A DNA stretch of 19,199 nt from contig DATHCY010000180.1 of the NCBI GenBank assembly GCA_035319305.1, positions 1-19,199 of the forward strand, in the 5' to 3' direction. Both the position numbers and the translations under genes were made by a program. The DNA comes from Methanocella_A sp035319305. Lineage in GTDB: Archaea; Halobacteriota; Methanocellia; Methanocellales; Methanocellaceae. The notes below the pieces were generated by a model. The model did not search any database. It was given only the letters and a program-made list of their open reading frames with translations, and was not told the origin of the DNA. This document shows positions 1-6,887 of this stretch, in pieces. The number at the start of each line of letters is the position of its first letter. Within the stretch, counting starts at the first letter, position 1.

Positions 1-2384
1 TCTATGATTCAAATGATGCTATTCTACTATTCGACTTGAATGGTAACATCCAAGCGTGGAATCATGGGGCGGAACAAATTTACCGTTATAGCGAGGCCGA
101 TGCGCTTGACATGAACGTTCTTGATATCGTGTTGGAGGCGGATCGGGATGAGTTCAAAGATGTCATGGGTAAGTTGGCTCGAGGGGGGCGGATTGATTCT
201 TTTGAGACTCGGAGAAAAACAAAAGACGGGCGTGTCTTGAATGTTTGGTTGACTATCACTGTGCTTAAGGATGAAACCGGTAAGCCGTATGCGATTTCGA
301 CGACTGAAAGGGATATCACGCAGATAAAAGAAACTGAAGAGGGGTTAAGGGGTAGTAACGAAGAACTAACTGTGTTTAACGAAGAGATGTCTGCTTCTGA
401 AGAACAATTGAGGACCAGTTTAGAAGAATTGCAGGTTAGCGAGGAGCGTTATGGGCATCTCATCGAAACGGCCGAAGAGGGTGTTTTATTATTGGATACG
501 AGTGCTAATATCATACTCGTCAATCCTAAGATGGGTAATATGCTCGGCTATCCCCAGAAAAGTTTGATGGCAAATTCTGTGTTGATGTTTGTCTCGGATA
601 AATCCCGAGATCTATTGTTACAAAATCTGGAGGCTAATCGTAGAGGCGAAAAACGCCAATATGAAATTGCGTTGAAACGTTGGGATGATACAGACCAGTG
701 GGTCATTGCAAGTACCAGTCCTGTCATAGGTCAGGGTGGTGGATACTCTGGAACATTGATCATGTGTACTGATATTAGCAGGCGTAAGAGGGCTGAGGAT
801 GTAAGGTCGTTTTTGGTATCGCTCGTCGAATCGTCTATTGAGCCGATAATTAGTGTTACGCCTGACGGGATCATTACAAGTTGGAATAGTGGAGCTGAGA
901 AAAAATATGGTTATTCAAAAGACGAGGCGATAGGCCGTTATATCACGATTAATGTTCCCCATGATAAGTTGGACGAGATGAAAACCATTATAAAACGGGT
1001 TATCTCCGGCGAATCTATTAGTAATTTCGAGACGGTCCGCACGGATAAGGCTGGTAACAGGATGGATATGCTCCTTGCGGTTAACCCTATTCTAAGCGAT
1101 GGAGTTATCATCGGTGCCGCATGGGCGTCGCGCGATGTATCTGAGATTAAACGTGTTGAGAGGGAGCGCGAAGGTCTGTTAAAACAATTGTCTACGGCTA
1201 ACAGGGAGTTGTGGGCCTTAACTCGTGTCACTGCTGAGGCTATTAACACGCTTGATCTCCAGAATCTTATGAGGGGACTGCTAAAACGTATAGTTGAGAC
1301 GATTGGCGCGGATACATCTACGATCTTGCTGAAGAGGGAAAACCTGTTGCACGCTAGCGCCAGCGTAGGCCTTGAGAACGAGGTGAAATCGGAGTTTTCC
1401 GTGGGTGTCGGGCATGGTTTCGCGGGTACTATCGCCGCGACAGGCAAGCCATTATACATTGTGGATGCCCAGAGAGACGCGCTAATCATCAGCCCCTACG
1501 TTATAAAACGTGGTATCCGTACTATGCTGGGGGTTCCCCTAAAACAGGGGAATGAGGTTATAGGAGTTCTCCACGTGGACTGGACGCAGGTGCACCCGAA
1601 GATTGATAGCGAGATTCGGTTACTCGAAGTATTAGGCGAACGGTGCTCGGCGATGATCACAAACGCTCTATTATATAAGCAAACGAAGGAATTGAAGGAG
1701 CAGGCCGAATTATATGTTGATCTGATGAGCCACGACATAAACAACATGAACCAGGTTGCACGCGGCTTCATAGAAATCTCAATCCAAAATTTTAACCCCG
1801 GCCCAGACGAGAAGGAATACCTAGAGAACGCCGTGTCCTCCCTGACAACAGTCTCACGACTGATCGAAAACGTTAGCAAACTGAAAACTCAGCGCGAAGG
1901 CGGACTGGTTAACCGGTCCGTCGACATCTGCGAAATTCTGAAAACCGTCATAGCAAGTTTTTCCAACATACCCGATCGAGAGGTTACAATCCATTTCGAA
2001 CCGGTTCCCCAATGTTACATCACGGCAAACGACCTGGTCGGAGACGTGTTTTCCAACCTCATAGGAAACTCTATTAAACACTCGGACCCCGACAAACCAT
2101 TGAAGATCGACATCAAAATAGAAAAGACCAGCGAAGAAAACCGTGATTACCACAAGATCATCGTAGAGGACAACGGCACCGGCATACCCGACAATATGAA
2201 AGCCAGATTGTTCGCCAAACATGAACGAGGAATGGGTAAAGCAACCGGAAAGGGTCTAGGACTCTATCTCGTTAAAACGCTAGTAGAGGATTATAACGGA
2301 AAAATCTGGGTCGAAGACCGGGTGCCCGGAGACCACACAAAAGGCACAAAATTCGTGATCACACTACCAACTATTAAAGACTAA
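1..2384 (+). CDS. Multi-PAS/GAF sensor histidine kinase, 5' end cut by window
   Basis: Sensor histidine kinase, presumably autophosphorylating on histidine after sensing a cytosolic or redox/ligand signal. The frame is open to the left edge: codons from position 3 read YDSNDAILLFDLNGNIQAWN, ordinary PAS sequence, so the TTG at 36 is not the start and the gene begins outside the window. Order seen: PAS (to about 330), a coiled coil (about 330-450), PAS (450-790), PAS (800-1150), GAF (about 1215-1680), dimerisation domain with H-box SHDINN (His codon at 1731), then the ATPase domain with N-box NLIGNSIKH (Asn codon at 2067), G1 box DNGTG (2169) and G2 box GKGLGLYLV (about 2247). No membrane segment is visible in this part, and no receiver domain or response regulator gene follows. 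Asparagine codon choice changes sharply near 1690. The last bases closely match those of the second kinase. The ligand is unknown. Confidence 0.95.
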   Translation, partial: YDSNDAILLFDLNGNIQAWNHGAEQIYRYSEADALDMNVLDIVLEADRDEFKDVMGKLARGGRIDSFETRRKTKDGRVLNVWLTITVLKDETGKPYAISTTERDITQIKETEEGLRGSNEELTVFNEEMSASEEQLRTSLEELQVSEERYGHLIETAEEGVLLLDTSANIILVNPKMGNMLGYPQKSLMANSVLMFVSDKSRDLLLQNLEANRRGEKRQYEIALKRWDDTDQWVIASTSPVIGQGGGYSGTLIMCTDISRRKRAEDVRSFLVSLVESSIEPIISVTPDGIITSWNSGAEKKYGYSKDEAIGRYITINVPHDKLDEMKTIIKRVISGESISNFETVRTDKAGNRMDMLLAVNPILSDGVIIGAAWASRDVSEIKRVEREREGLLKQLSTANRELWALTRVTAEAINTLDLQNLMRGLLKRIVETIGADTSTILLKRENLLHASASVGLENEVKSEFSVGVGHGFAGTIAATGKPLYIVDAQRDALIISPYVIKRGIRTMLGVPLKQGNEVIGVLHVDWTQVHPKIDSEIRLLEVLGERCSAMITNALLYKQTKELKEQAELYVDLMSHDINNMNQVARGFIEISIQNFNPGPDEKEYLENAVSSLTTVSRLIENVSKLKTQREGGLVNRSVDICEILKTVIASFSNIPDREVTIHFEPVPQCYITANDLVGDVFSNLIGNSIKHSDPDKPLKIDIKIEKTSEENRDYHKIIVEDNGTGIPDNMKARLFAKHERGMGKATGKGLGLYLVKTLVEDYNGKIWVEDRVPGDHTKGTKFVITLPTIKD

Positions 2385-2388
2385 CAAA

Positions 2389-2421
2389 TTTTTTATTCAG
2401 ACTTCAAGCATAGGCTTGTAG
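2389..2421 (+). terminator. Candidate terminator of the first kinase
   Basis: Five bases after the stop codon lies a run of six T (2389-2394), the usual archaeal U-rich termination signal. It is followed by a stem of eight pairs with one mismatch, 2402-2409 with 2414-2421 and loop ATAG. Position and composition suit transcription termination; not proven. Confidence 0.45.
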
Positions 2422-2458
2422 TACAATAAATAGCTAACCGATAAAATTTAAACTCGTT

Positions 2459-2515
2459 GAGGTACAAGATAGACGTGCTGGACGCACATCACCAGCGCAA
2501 AATCTTGTGAGGTAC
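2459..2515 (+). ncRNA. Candidate structured RNA: two stacked helices between GAGGTAC repeats
   Basis: An outer 7-bp helix (ACAAGAT 2464-2470 with ATCTTGT 2502-2508) and an inner 7-bp helix (GTGCTGG 2475-2481 with CCAGCGC 2492-2498, one G-U pair) are separated by a small 4/3 internal loop, with a 10-base apical loop. The heptamer GAGGTAC occurs at both edges (2459-2465 and 2509-2515). It lies about 36 bases before the tRNA-like sequence and may belong to the same transcript. No known RNA family was recognised; the internal loop looks too small for an H/ACA guide pocket. It could also be a DNA-level repeat. Confidence 0.35.
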
Positions 2516-2550
2516 GGTTACATAGAAATGAGACATAGCCGCAATGTCGG

Positions 2551-2637
2551 GCGAAAGGTAGCCAAGTGGACTACGGCGGCAGCCTTGAGAGCTGTTGAGG
2601 CGCAAGTATCGCGCGGGTTCGAATCCCCCCTCATCGC
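2551..2637 (+). tRNA. tRNA-Ser(UGA)-like gene with damaged acceptor and T stems
   Basis: Class II serine tRNA features are clear: TA then a D-arm GCC...GGC (2559-2577), an anticodon arm GCAGC-CTTGAGA-GCTGT (2580-2596) with anticodon TGA, a long variable arm with a GCG/CGC stem, and the T-loop TTCGAAT (2618-2624). However, the T stem GCGGG/CCCCC has a C-C mismatch. The acceptor strands (2552-2558 and 2630-2636) pair at the ends but mismatch at two central positions with one G-U. Loss of one G from an original CCCGCCC would explain the T stem and would place a G at the discriminator, as expected for serine. It may be a decayed copy or a poorly scoring functional tRNA; I favour decay. No CCA is encoded. 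Confidence 0.55.
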
Positions 2638-3223
2638 TTTTCCCCATAACTTCGACCAAGTCTTATTTTTTATGAAATCGCCTTAAATTACAAATATATG
2701 CAACACACAAGGTCTTTAATTTGGCTTAGAAAATATGTTGACAATCGATCTGGCTGGTGAGGTGCACGCCGCAAAACAGGTGTAAACTATTCTACGAAAC
2801 CAGAAAAATCGTAACGCCCACCCGGGCAACCGGTCTTATTAGACGTCGGGCCTGATATCGAGGAGCAACGCTTGTTCCTTAACAAGTATTGCGGCAGGTT
2901 AATAAAAGACTGACTGTTTGTATATTGTTGTGTGGATCGTCTATTTGGATTCTACAGTCGAATTTTATTAGAATAAGAAACAGCTTGATGTTATACGATA
3001 GTAACGTCGGGTGTAATCTAAGCGATAGTATCTGTGATCTGCAAAATAATGGCCTCCAAATTTGGCCATACAGCAACGTTTGTAATTGAGTTGATTAGAA
3101 TCTTAAATCTGCGAGTACGGTGTTTATCTTCATTTCAATATTATTTTTATATTCATTTTCCGACATTATTATATGATCTAAGCGATAACTACAATCGTAT
3201 GAATTTGAGCCGTATGCGGGGGC
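2638..3223. other. Long spacer, mostly AT-rich, before the second kinase, with a GC-richer hairpin cluster
   Basis: No convincing gene was found. A T run (about 2665-2671) follows the tRNA-like sequence. Positions about 2745-2900 are richer in GC and hold several stems: CGAT-CTGG (2745-2752) with CCAG and ATCG near 2800-2812, a hairpin around 2830-2849 (CCG, GTCT, loop TATT, AGAC, CGG), and an 11-position stem 2866-2876/2881-2891 with loop CCTT, one mismatch and one G-U. From 2905 the sequence is strongly AT-rich and holds the promoter of the downstream kinase. Short open frames here (for example 2889-3089) lack a convincing start signal and have biased, non-coding-looking composition. Confidence 0.5.
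3168..3187 (+). promoter_or_regulatory. Putative TATA box and repeat element of kinase 2
   Basis: ATTATATG (3169-3176) lies about 52 bases before the ATG, a fitting place for a TATA box with a leader of about 25 bases. Immediately downstream is ATCTAAGCGATA (3176-3187), which also occurs exactly at 3016-3027. A repeat placed between TATA and the expected transcript start would suit a repressor site; this is inference from position only. Confidence 0.35.
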
Positions 3224-5374
3224 ATGGCGGCAAAATCAGGGTCCAACAAAAAACCGGTTAGGGTTCGTAGTATGGATGTCAGAGATAAGGATAAGCTTAA
3301 AAATCGTATCGCCATTCTGGAGGATGAACTCATATTAAACGTGAGAGATGCAAGCTCAACAGGTGTCGCCGATCGCAAGCGGGCCGAGGAGGCGTTACTA
3401 GAGAGCGAGACGAGGTTCAGATCGGTTCTCGAAAACTCGGTCGATTGCGTTTACCGTTTTAATGTGCAAACGGGGCGCTATGAGTATATTAGTCCGTCAT
3501 GTAAAGATATTGTGGGTTATACGCCCGGGGAGTTGATGGCGCTGGACCTGGCCGGATCACTGGCCATGCTCCATCCTGAAGACGTGTCCAAGTTGCGGCT
3601 TGCCCAGGCGAAGTGTGTTGAAACGGGCAAAGCGAGGGTTGAATACCGCCAGCAGGATAAGAGCGGGGATTATCGTTGGATTTCAAACCATATGTCCCTG
3701 ATCCGTGATGGTGAGGGGATGCCGCTGTACCGGGACGGCAACCTACGCGACATAACCGAGCGCATATGGGCAGATGAGGTGTTGCGTGAGAGTGATCGTA
3801 GGTTCAGGGCGATCTTTGACCAGACTCTGCAATTCATCGGTTTGCTGGCCGTGGATGGCGTGTTGCTGGAGGCTAATGATGCAGCCCTGGCGTTTATCGG
3901 AGCGGCTGCTGAGTCGGAGGTCGTTGGCAAGCTGTTCTGGGACACGCCCTGGTGGATACATTCTCCTGAGATACAGGCGCGTCTGCAGCAAGCCGTGAAG
4001 AAAGCCGCGAACGGAGAGATCGATCGGTTCGAAGCCACCCACCGGGCTCATGATGGCCGTTTGTCCTACTTCGACTTTTCTCTCAAGCCAGTCGTGGACG
4101 AGAATGGCAACGTTATCCTGCTGATCCCAGAAGGCCGGGATATCACCGAACGCAGGCGGTCAGAAGAGGCGTTGCGGAGAAGCGAGGAGAAGTTTCGGAG
4201 TTTTGTTGATGAGTCGGTCGATGGTATTGTTATATTTAGTGGCGAGGGCCGGATACTCGAGTCTAATCGTGGGTACGAGTCGATCCTGGGCATCTCCAAG
4301 GGCGACCTCGTCGATCGTTATATCTGGGATGTACAGTTCGAGTTAATGGTTCCGGAGCGGCGAGATATGATAAATATGGAAACGTTGAAGCGCGGAATGC
4401 AGGGAATACTGGCCAGTGATGACCCCGAGCGTTGGAAGCAGGGCGGTGAATATACTATTTTAAGGCCTGATGGTCAGCTGCGAACTATCCAGATGAACTC
4501 GTTCCCTGTTGGCACTTCAGCGGGCCGTCTGATGGGCGCCATAGTCCGCGATGTCACCGAACGCAGACGGGCCGAGGAGGCGCTACGGGAGAGCGAGGAG
4601 CGCCGGAATGTCGCCGAAGCCGTCGAGGTGGAGCTGGAAAAATACCGGAAGCACCTCGAGGATCTGGTACAGCAACGGACACAGGATCTGGAAGAGGCCA
4701 AAGCGCAGGCAGAGTTGTATCTCGATCTGATGGGCCATGATATCAATAACATGCATCAGATCTCGATGGGTTATCTAGAGGTGGCACGAGGCATGCCCGA
4801 GCGCAGACTGCAAGAGGAGATGATCGATAAGTCCATCGAGGTATTGCAGCGGAGCACCCAGCTGATCCAGAACGTTCGGAAGCTGCAAATGGTCCACGAG
4901 GGCGTGTTCAAGAGCCAGGATATCGACGTGGTCAAGGTGCTTGCCGACGTGCAACGGGAGTTCGGAGTGGTGCCCTACAAGGCTGTCACACTGCGCTTGA
5001 ACGGACGTGATAGCTATCACGTCCAAGCCAACGAACTGCTGCACGACGTGATAGTGAATCTAGTGAGCAACGCGATCAAGCATACTGGTGACAAGGCCGA
5101 CATCGGGATCAGCCTCGACACTGTGGACGATGAAAGCTGTCACTACTGCCAGGTCAGTGTCGAGGATAACGGGCCAGGCGTCCCCAATGACTCCAAGGAG
5201 AGGATATTCAACCGGATGCGCAAGGGCACAGCTAGAGGTATGGGCCTCGGACTATACATAGTAAAAACGCTCGTGGAGAGCTACAGTGGCCGGGTATGGG
5301 TCGAGGACCGGGTGCCCGGAGACCACACAAAAGGCGCCAAGTTCGTGGTCATGCTACCAACCATTAAAGGGTAA
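3224..5374 (+). CDS. PAS-domain sensor histidine kinase (second paralogue)
   Basis: A 716-residue soluble histidine kinase. After a charged N-terminal helix (about 1-60) come three PAS domains (about 58-180, 187-310, 317-445). Each is introduced by the RFRSVLEN/RFRAIFDQ/KFRSFVDE type of motif and closed by DITER or DVTER. A coiled coil (450-500) follows, then the dimerisation domain with GHDINN (His505), and the ATPase domain with NLVSNAIKH (Asn616), DNGPG (from Asp648) and RGMGLGLYIVKTLVES. No GAF domain, membrane segment or receiver is present. ATG at 3224 is the first plausible start, though its ribosome site is weak; Met17 is an alternative. It shares kinase architecture with the gene upstream and an almost identical C-terminal tail. 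Such archaeal kinases often lack a linked response regulator, and none is seen here. Confidence 0.95.
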   Translation: MAAKSGSNKKPVRVRSMDVRDKDKLKNRIAILEDELILNVRDASSTGVADRKRAEEALLESETRFRSVLENSVDCVYRFNVQTGRYEYISPSCKDIVGYTPGELMALDLAGSLAMLHPEDVSKLRLAQAKCVETGKARVEYRQQDKSGDYRWISNHMSLIRDGEGMPLYRDGNLRDITERIWADEVLRESDRRFRAIFDQTLQFIGLLAVDGVLLEANDAALAFIGAAAESEVVGKLFWDTPWWIHSPEIQARLQQAVKKAANGEIDRFEATHRAHDGRLSYFDFSLKPVVDENGNVILLIPEGRDITERRRSEEALRRSEEKFRSFVDESVDGIVIFSGEGRILESNRGYESILGISKGDLVDRYIWDVQFELMVPERRDMINMETLKRGMQGILASDDPERWKQGGEYTILRPDGQLRTIQMNSFPVGTSAGRLMGAIVRDVTERRRAEEALRESEERRNVAEAVEVELEKYRKHLEDLVQQRTQDLEEAKAQAELYLDLMGHDINNMHQISMGYLEVARGMPERRLQEEMIDKSIEVLQRSTQLIQNVRKLQMVHEGVFKSQDIDVVKVLADVQREFGVVPYKAVTLRLNGRDSYHVQANELLHDVIVNLVSNAIKHTGDKADIGISLDTVDDESCHYCQVSVEDNGPGVPNDSKERIFNRMRKGTARGMGLGLYIVKTLVESYSGRVWVEDRVPGDHTKGAKFVVMLPTIKG

Positions 5375-5387
5375 CGAATTTTGGATG

Positions 5388-5443
5388 AAAAAACCCATTG
5401 TACGGTTTCATGCAGAACGACATCGTATTAAATTGGGTTTTTC
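5388..5443. terminator. Two-way terminator between convergent kinase 2 and proC-like gene
   Basis: AAAAACCCA (5389-5397) pairs perfectly with TGGGTTTTT (5434-5442). Transcripts from either side therefore end in a stem with a U run. It sits 14 bases after the kinase stop codon and 30 bases beyond the stop of the reverse reductase gene, so it can serve both convergent genes. Confidence 0.6.
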
Positions 5444-5472
5444 TATTGCCAGCAGTCACACTACCGTTCAGA

Positions 5473-6306
5473 TCAATATGTTTTTACCGAAGCCGACCCC
5501 TTTAAACCGGCGTTTTTACGCTTTCGGGTAGTGCTATTAAGCATATTATCGAATGTCAAAGGAAGTTCATTTCGCAGCACCTTTACTCCTTCCTCGGTGC
5601 TGCCGCCTTTTGTAGCTACCCTGGAAATAACATCGTCCAAGCTCATGCCCCGTTCAGACAGAAGTTTTGCCGTCCCGTAGAGTGTGGCGATTAGCATTTG
5701 TTCAGCTTCTTCGTCTGTGAGGGTACTATGGCGCACGCCCGCCTTTGCGTATTCCTGCAGCATAGCTACGATAAGTCCCGGCGCAGTACTCGTCAGGTCC
5801 ACAACCGTATCAAGATCGCTTTCCCTGACGATTTTCATGGTGCCTATGGCGCCGAACATTCTATCAATACGTCGAACATCATCGGCCGTTACACGATTAT
5901 TATGGCAGGCAAGCGCAATGCCCTGTCCGACTTCAGCCATTATGCTCGGGATCAACCTCGTTACCTTCCCCGGGAATAAGCTCTCTAGATCCCGAACGGT
6001 AACGCCGCCGGCTATCGAGATAAGATGTGCATCATTATGTATATACGGGATAATTTCATCCAATAGAGGTTTAAAATCCGAAGGCTTGACTGCAATAAGC
6101 ACCATCTTAGAATTCATCGCCAAAGCACGATTACCTTTCGCAACGGTCACACCCGGCCAACCTGCTAATAGAGGTGTCAATTTATCTTTTGTACGAGTCG
6201 AAACAATAACATGTTCAGGCCTCAATACTCCTGCCATAAGGAAATTATTTAACAGCATGCTTCCCATGCTTCCATAACCTATGAGCCCCAACTCAAACAT
6301 GGTCAT
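5473..6306 (-). CDS. proC: Pyrroline-5-carboxylate reductase-like oxidoreductase
   Basis: A member of the ProC family, which reduces 1-pyrroline-5-carboxylate to proline with NAD(P)H. The N-terminal Rossmann fold is marked by LGLIGYGSMGSML (residues 6-18); AVKPSD at about 73 and SIAGGVT at about 97 follow. The C-terminal dimerisation domain contains TSTAPGLIVAMLQE and VATKGGSTEEGVKVL, which corresponds to the conserved GG(T/S)T.EG segment. The length of 277 fits the family. Two starts compete: Met1 at 6306 and Met3 at 6300. AGG precedes Met1 with no spacing but lies six bases before Met3, so Met3 is better for a leadered transcript; the TATA box would suit a leaderless Met1. The stretch KGGSTEEG departs slightly from bacterial ProC, so a related substrate is possible. 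Confidence 0.88.
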   Translation of the reverse strand: MTMFELGLIGYGSMGSMLLNNFLMAGVLRPEHVIVSTRTKDKLTPLLAGWPGVTVAKGNRALAMNSKMVLIAVKPSDFKPLLDEIIPYIHNDAHLISIAGGVTVRDLESLFPGKVTRLIPSIMAEVGQGIALACHNNRVTADDVRRIDRMFGAIGTMKIVRESDLDTVVDLTSTAPGLIVAMLQEYAKAGVRHSTLTDEEAEQMLIATLYGTAKLLSERGMSLDDVISRVATKGGSTEEGVKVLRNELPLTFDNMLNSTTRKRKNAGLKGSASVKTY

Positions 6307-6325
6307 CCTATTAGCGATACTACAG

Positions 6326-6336
6326 TATTTAATAAA
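6326..6336 (-). promoter_or_regulatory. Putative TATA box of the proC-like gene
   Basis: On the reverse strand this reads TTTATTAAATA, centred about 25 bases before Met1 and 31 before Met3. That spacing predicts a transcript starting at or almost at the start codon. Confidence 0.5.
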
Positions 6337-6478
6337 ATAAGTTCCGGTATTGTGGACTTTACTCCTAAAATCTAAAGCTAATAAAGCCGGTCAAAAATCG
6401 GACTTTAGGCGCGACGTCCAACAGGCGACAATCCGGTATTTCCGGCTCACACCTTCACGCTCAAACCCGTCCTCACCA

Positions 6479-6488
6479 TTATATATCC
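6479..6488 (+). promoter_or_regulatory. Putative TATA box of the small cysteine-rich gene
   Basis: TTATATATCC lies about 37 bases before the ATG at 6520, giving an expected short leader that contains GATCGGGTG as a possible weak ribosome site. Confidence 0.4.
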
Positions 6489-6519
6489 TGCCTTGGAAAT
6501 AAGATCGGGTGTATAAATT

Positions 6520-6672
6520 ATGGCAAAGGAAAAGAAAGGCGAGGCTTGCGAAACTACCACATGCCATACTTGTGGCGCATCTGTAATAGAGAACGAGTGC
6601 TCCGGGTGTCACCGGGACCCCGATGCATGCGTCTGCGACAAGGACGTCACCAGTTCTACTTATCCAATGTAA
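6520..6672 (+). CDS. Small cysteine-rich (zinc-ribbon-like) protein, 50 residues
   Basis: ATG at 6520 opens a 50-residue frame ending at TAA (6670-6672). Cysteines are at residues 10, 15, 18, 27, 30, 37 and 39. C15-x2-C18 and C27-x2-C30 form a four-cysteine set typical of a small zinc ribbon or knuckle, followed by an extra CVC pair in an acidic segment and by a lysine-rich N-terminus (MAKEKKGE). A TATA-like box lies at a suitable distance upstream and a hairpin lies just after the stop, so it looks like a single-gene transcript. I do not recognise the family. Nucleic-acid or protein binding through zinc is a guess from the cysteine pattern. The longer frames 6391-6612 (reverse) and 6546-6731 (forward) overlap it and look like shadows. 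Confidence 0.65.
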   Translation: MAKEKKGEACETTTCHTCGASVIENECSGCHRDPDACVCDKDVTSSTYPM

Positions 6673-6679
6673 GTAGATC

Positions 6680-6696
6680 TGTCAAGCTGATTGACA
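6680..6696 (+). terminator. Hairpin after the small cysteine-rich gene
   Basis: TGTCAA (6680-6685) pairs perfectly with TTGACA (6691-6696), loop GCTGA, eight bases after the stop codon. No T run follows, so termination is only a possibility. Confidence 0.3.
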
Positions 6697-6714
6697 AACT
6701 CCGGGGACAAACAA

Positions 6715-6754
6715 ACAGGACAAACAAGTAAAAAACAGGACAAACAAGTAAACT
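6715..6754 (+). repeat. Two tandem 20-base repeats with a third partial copy
   Basis: ACAGGACAAACAAGTAA starts at 6715 and again at 6735, so the unit length is 20 bases. A further GGACAAACAA lies just before (about 6704-6713). The block sits between the cysteine-rich gene and the hairpins upstream of the secreted-protein gene. It could be a protein-binding array or simple slippage. Confidence 0.6.
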
Positions 6755-6763
6755 CCAGTAGAA

Positions 6764-6800
6764 TGGGCGTATGATAATATTTATCGTAGATCTGCGCCCA
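6764..6800 (+). promoter_or_regulatory. Long stem-loop upstream of the secreted-protein gene
   Basis: TGGGCG (6764-6769) pairs with CGCCCA (6795-6800), and TATGATAA (6770-6777) pairs with TTATCGTA (6781-6788, one G-U) with loop TAT; GATCTG is left as a bulge. A second hairpin, CCAATG (6819-6824) with CATTGG (6833-6838), follows. They may form a leader RNA or an operator for the gene at 6888. Confidence 0.4.
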
Positions 6801-6887
6801 TATCTATTGAGCGAACTGCCAATGACTTAAGCCATTGGTATATCATTAAATTTCATATCCACTGAAGAAGGTGAGTGAGGTTCCCCC

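Noticed and set aside
938..1879. Reverse frames of 183 and 127 codons inside the first kinase
   Set aside because: They lie wholly within a well-supported PAS/GAF kinase and show serine-rich, low-information sequence typical of antisense frames.
2459..2515. H/ACA guide RNA
   Set aside because: The internal loop is only 4/3 bases, too small for a pseudouridylation pocket, and no well-placed ACA box or K-turn was seen.
2889..3089. Forward frame of 66 codons in the inter-kinase spacer
   Set aside because: Very AT-rich, no ribosome site, no recognisable domain, and overlaps a hairpin and a promoter-like stretch; an equally long reverse frame covers the same bases.
3224..5374. Two-component operon with a response regulator
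   Set aside because: No receiver domain is present in either kinase or in any neighbouring frame.
6391..6731. Frames around the small cysteine-rich gene on both strands
   Set aside because: They overlap the 50-residue cysteine-patterned frame, which has better start, promoter and termination signals.
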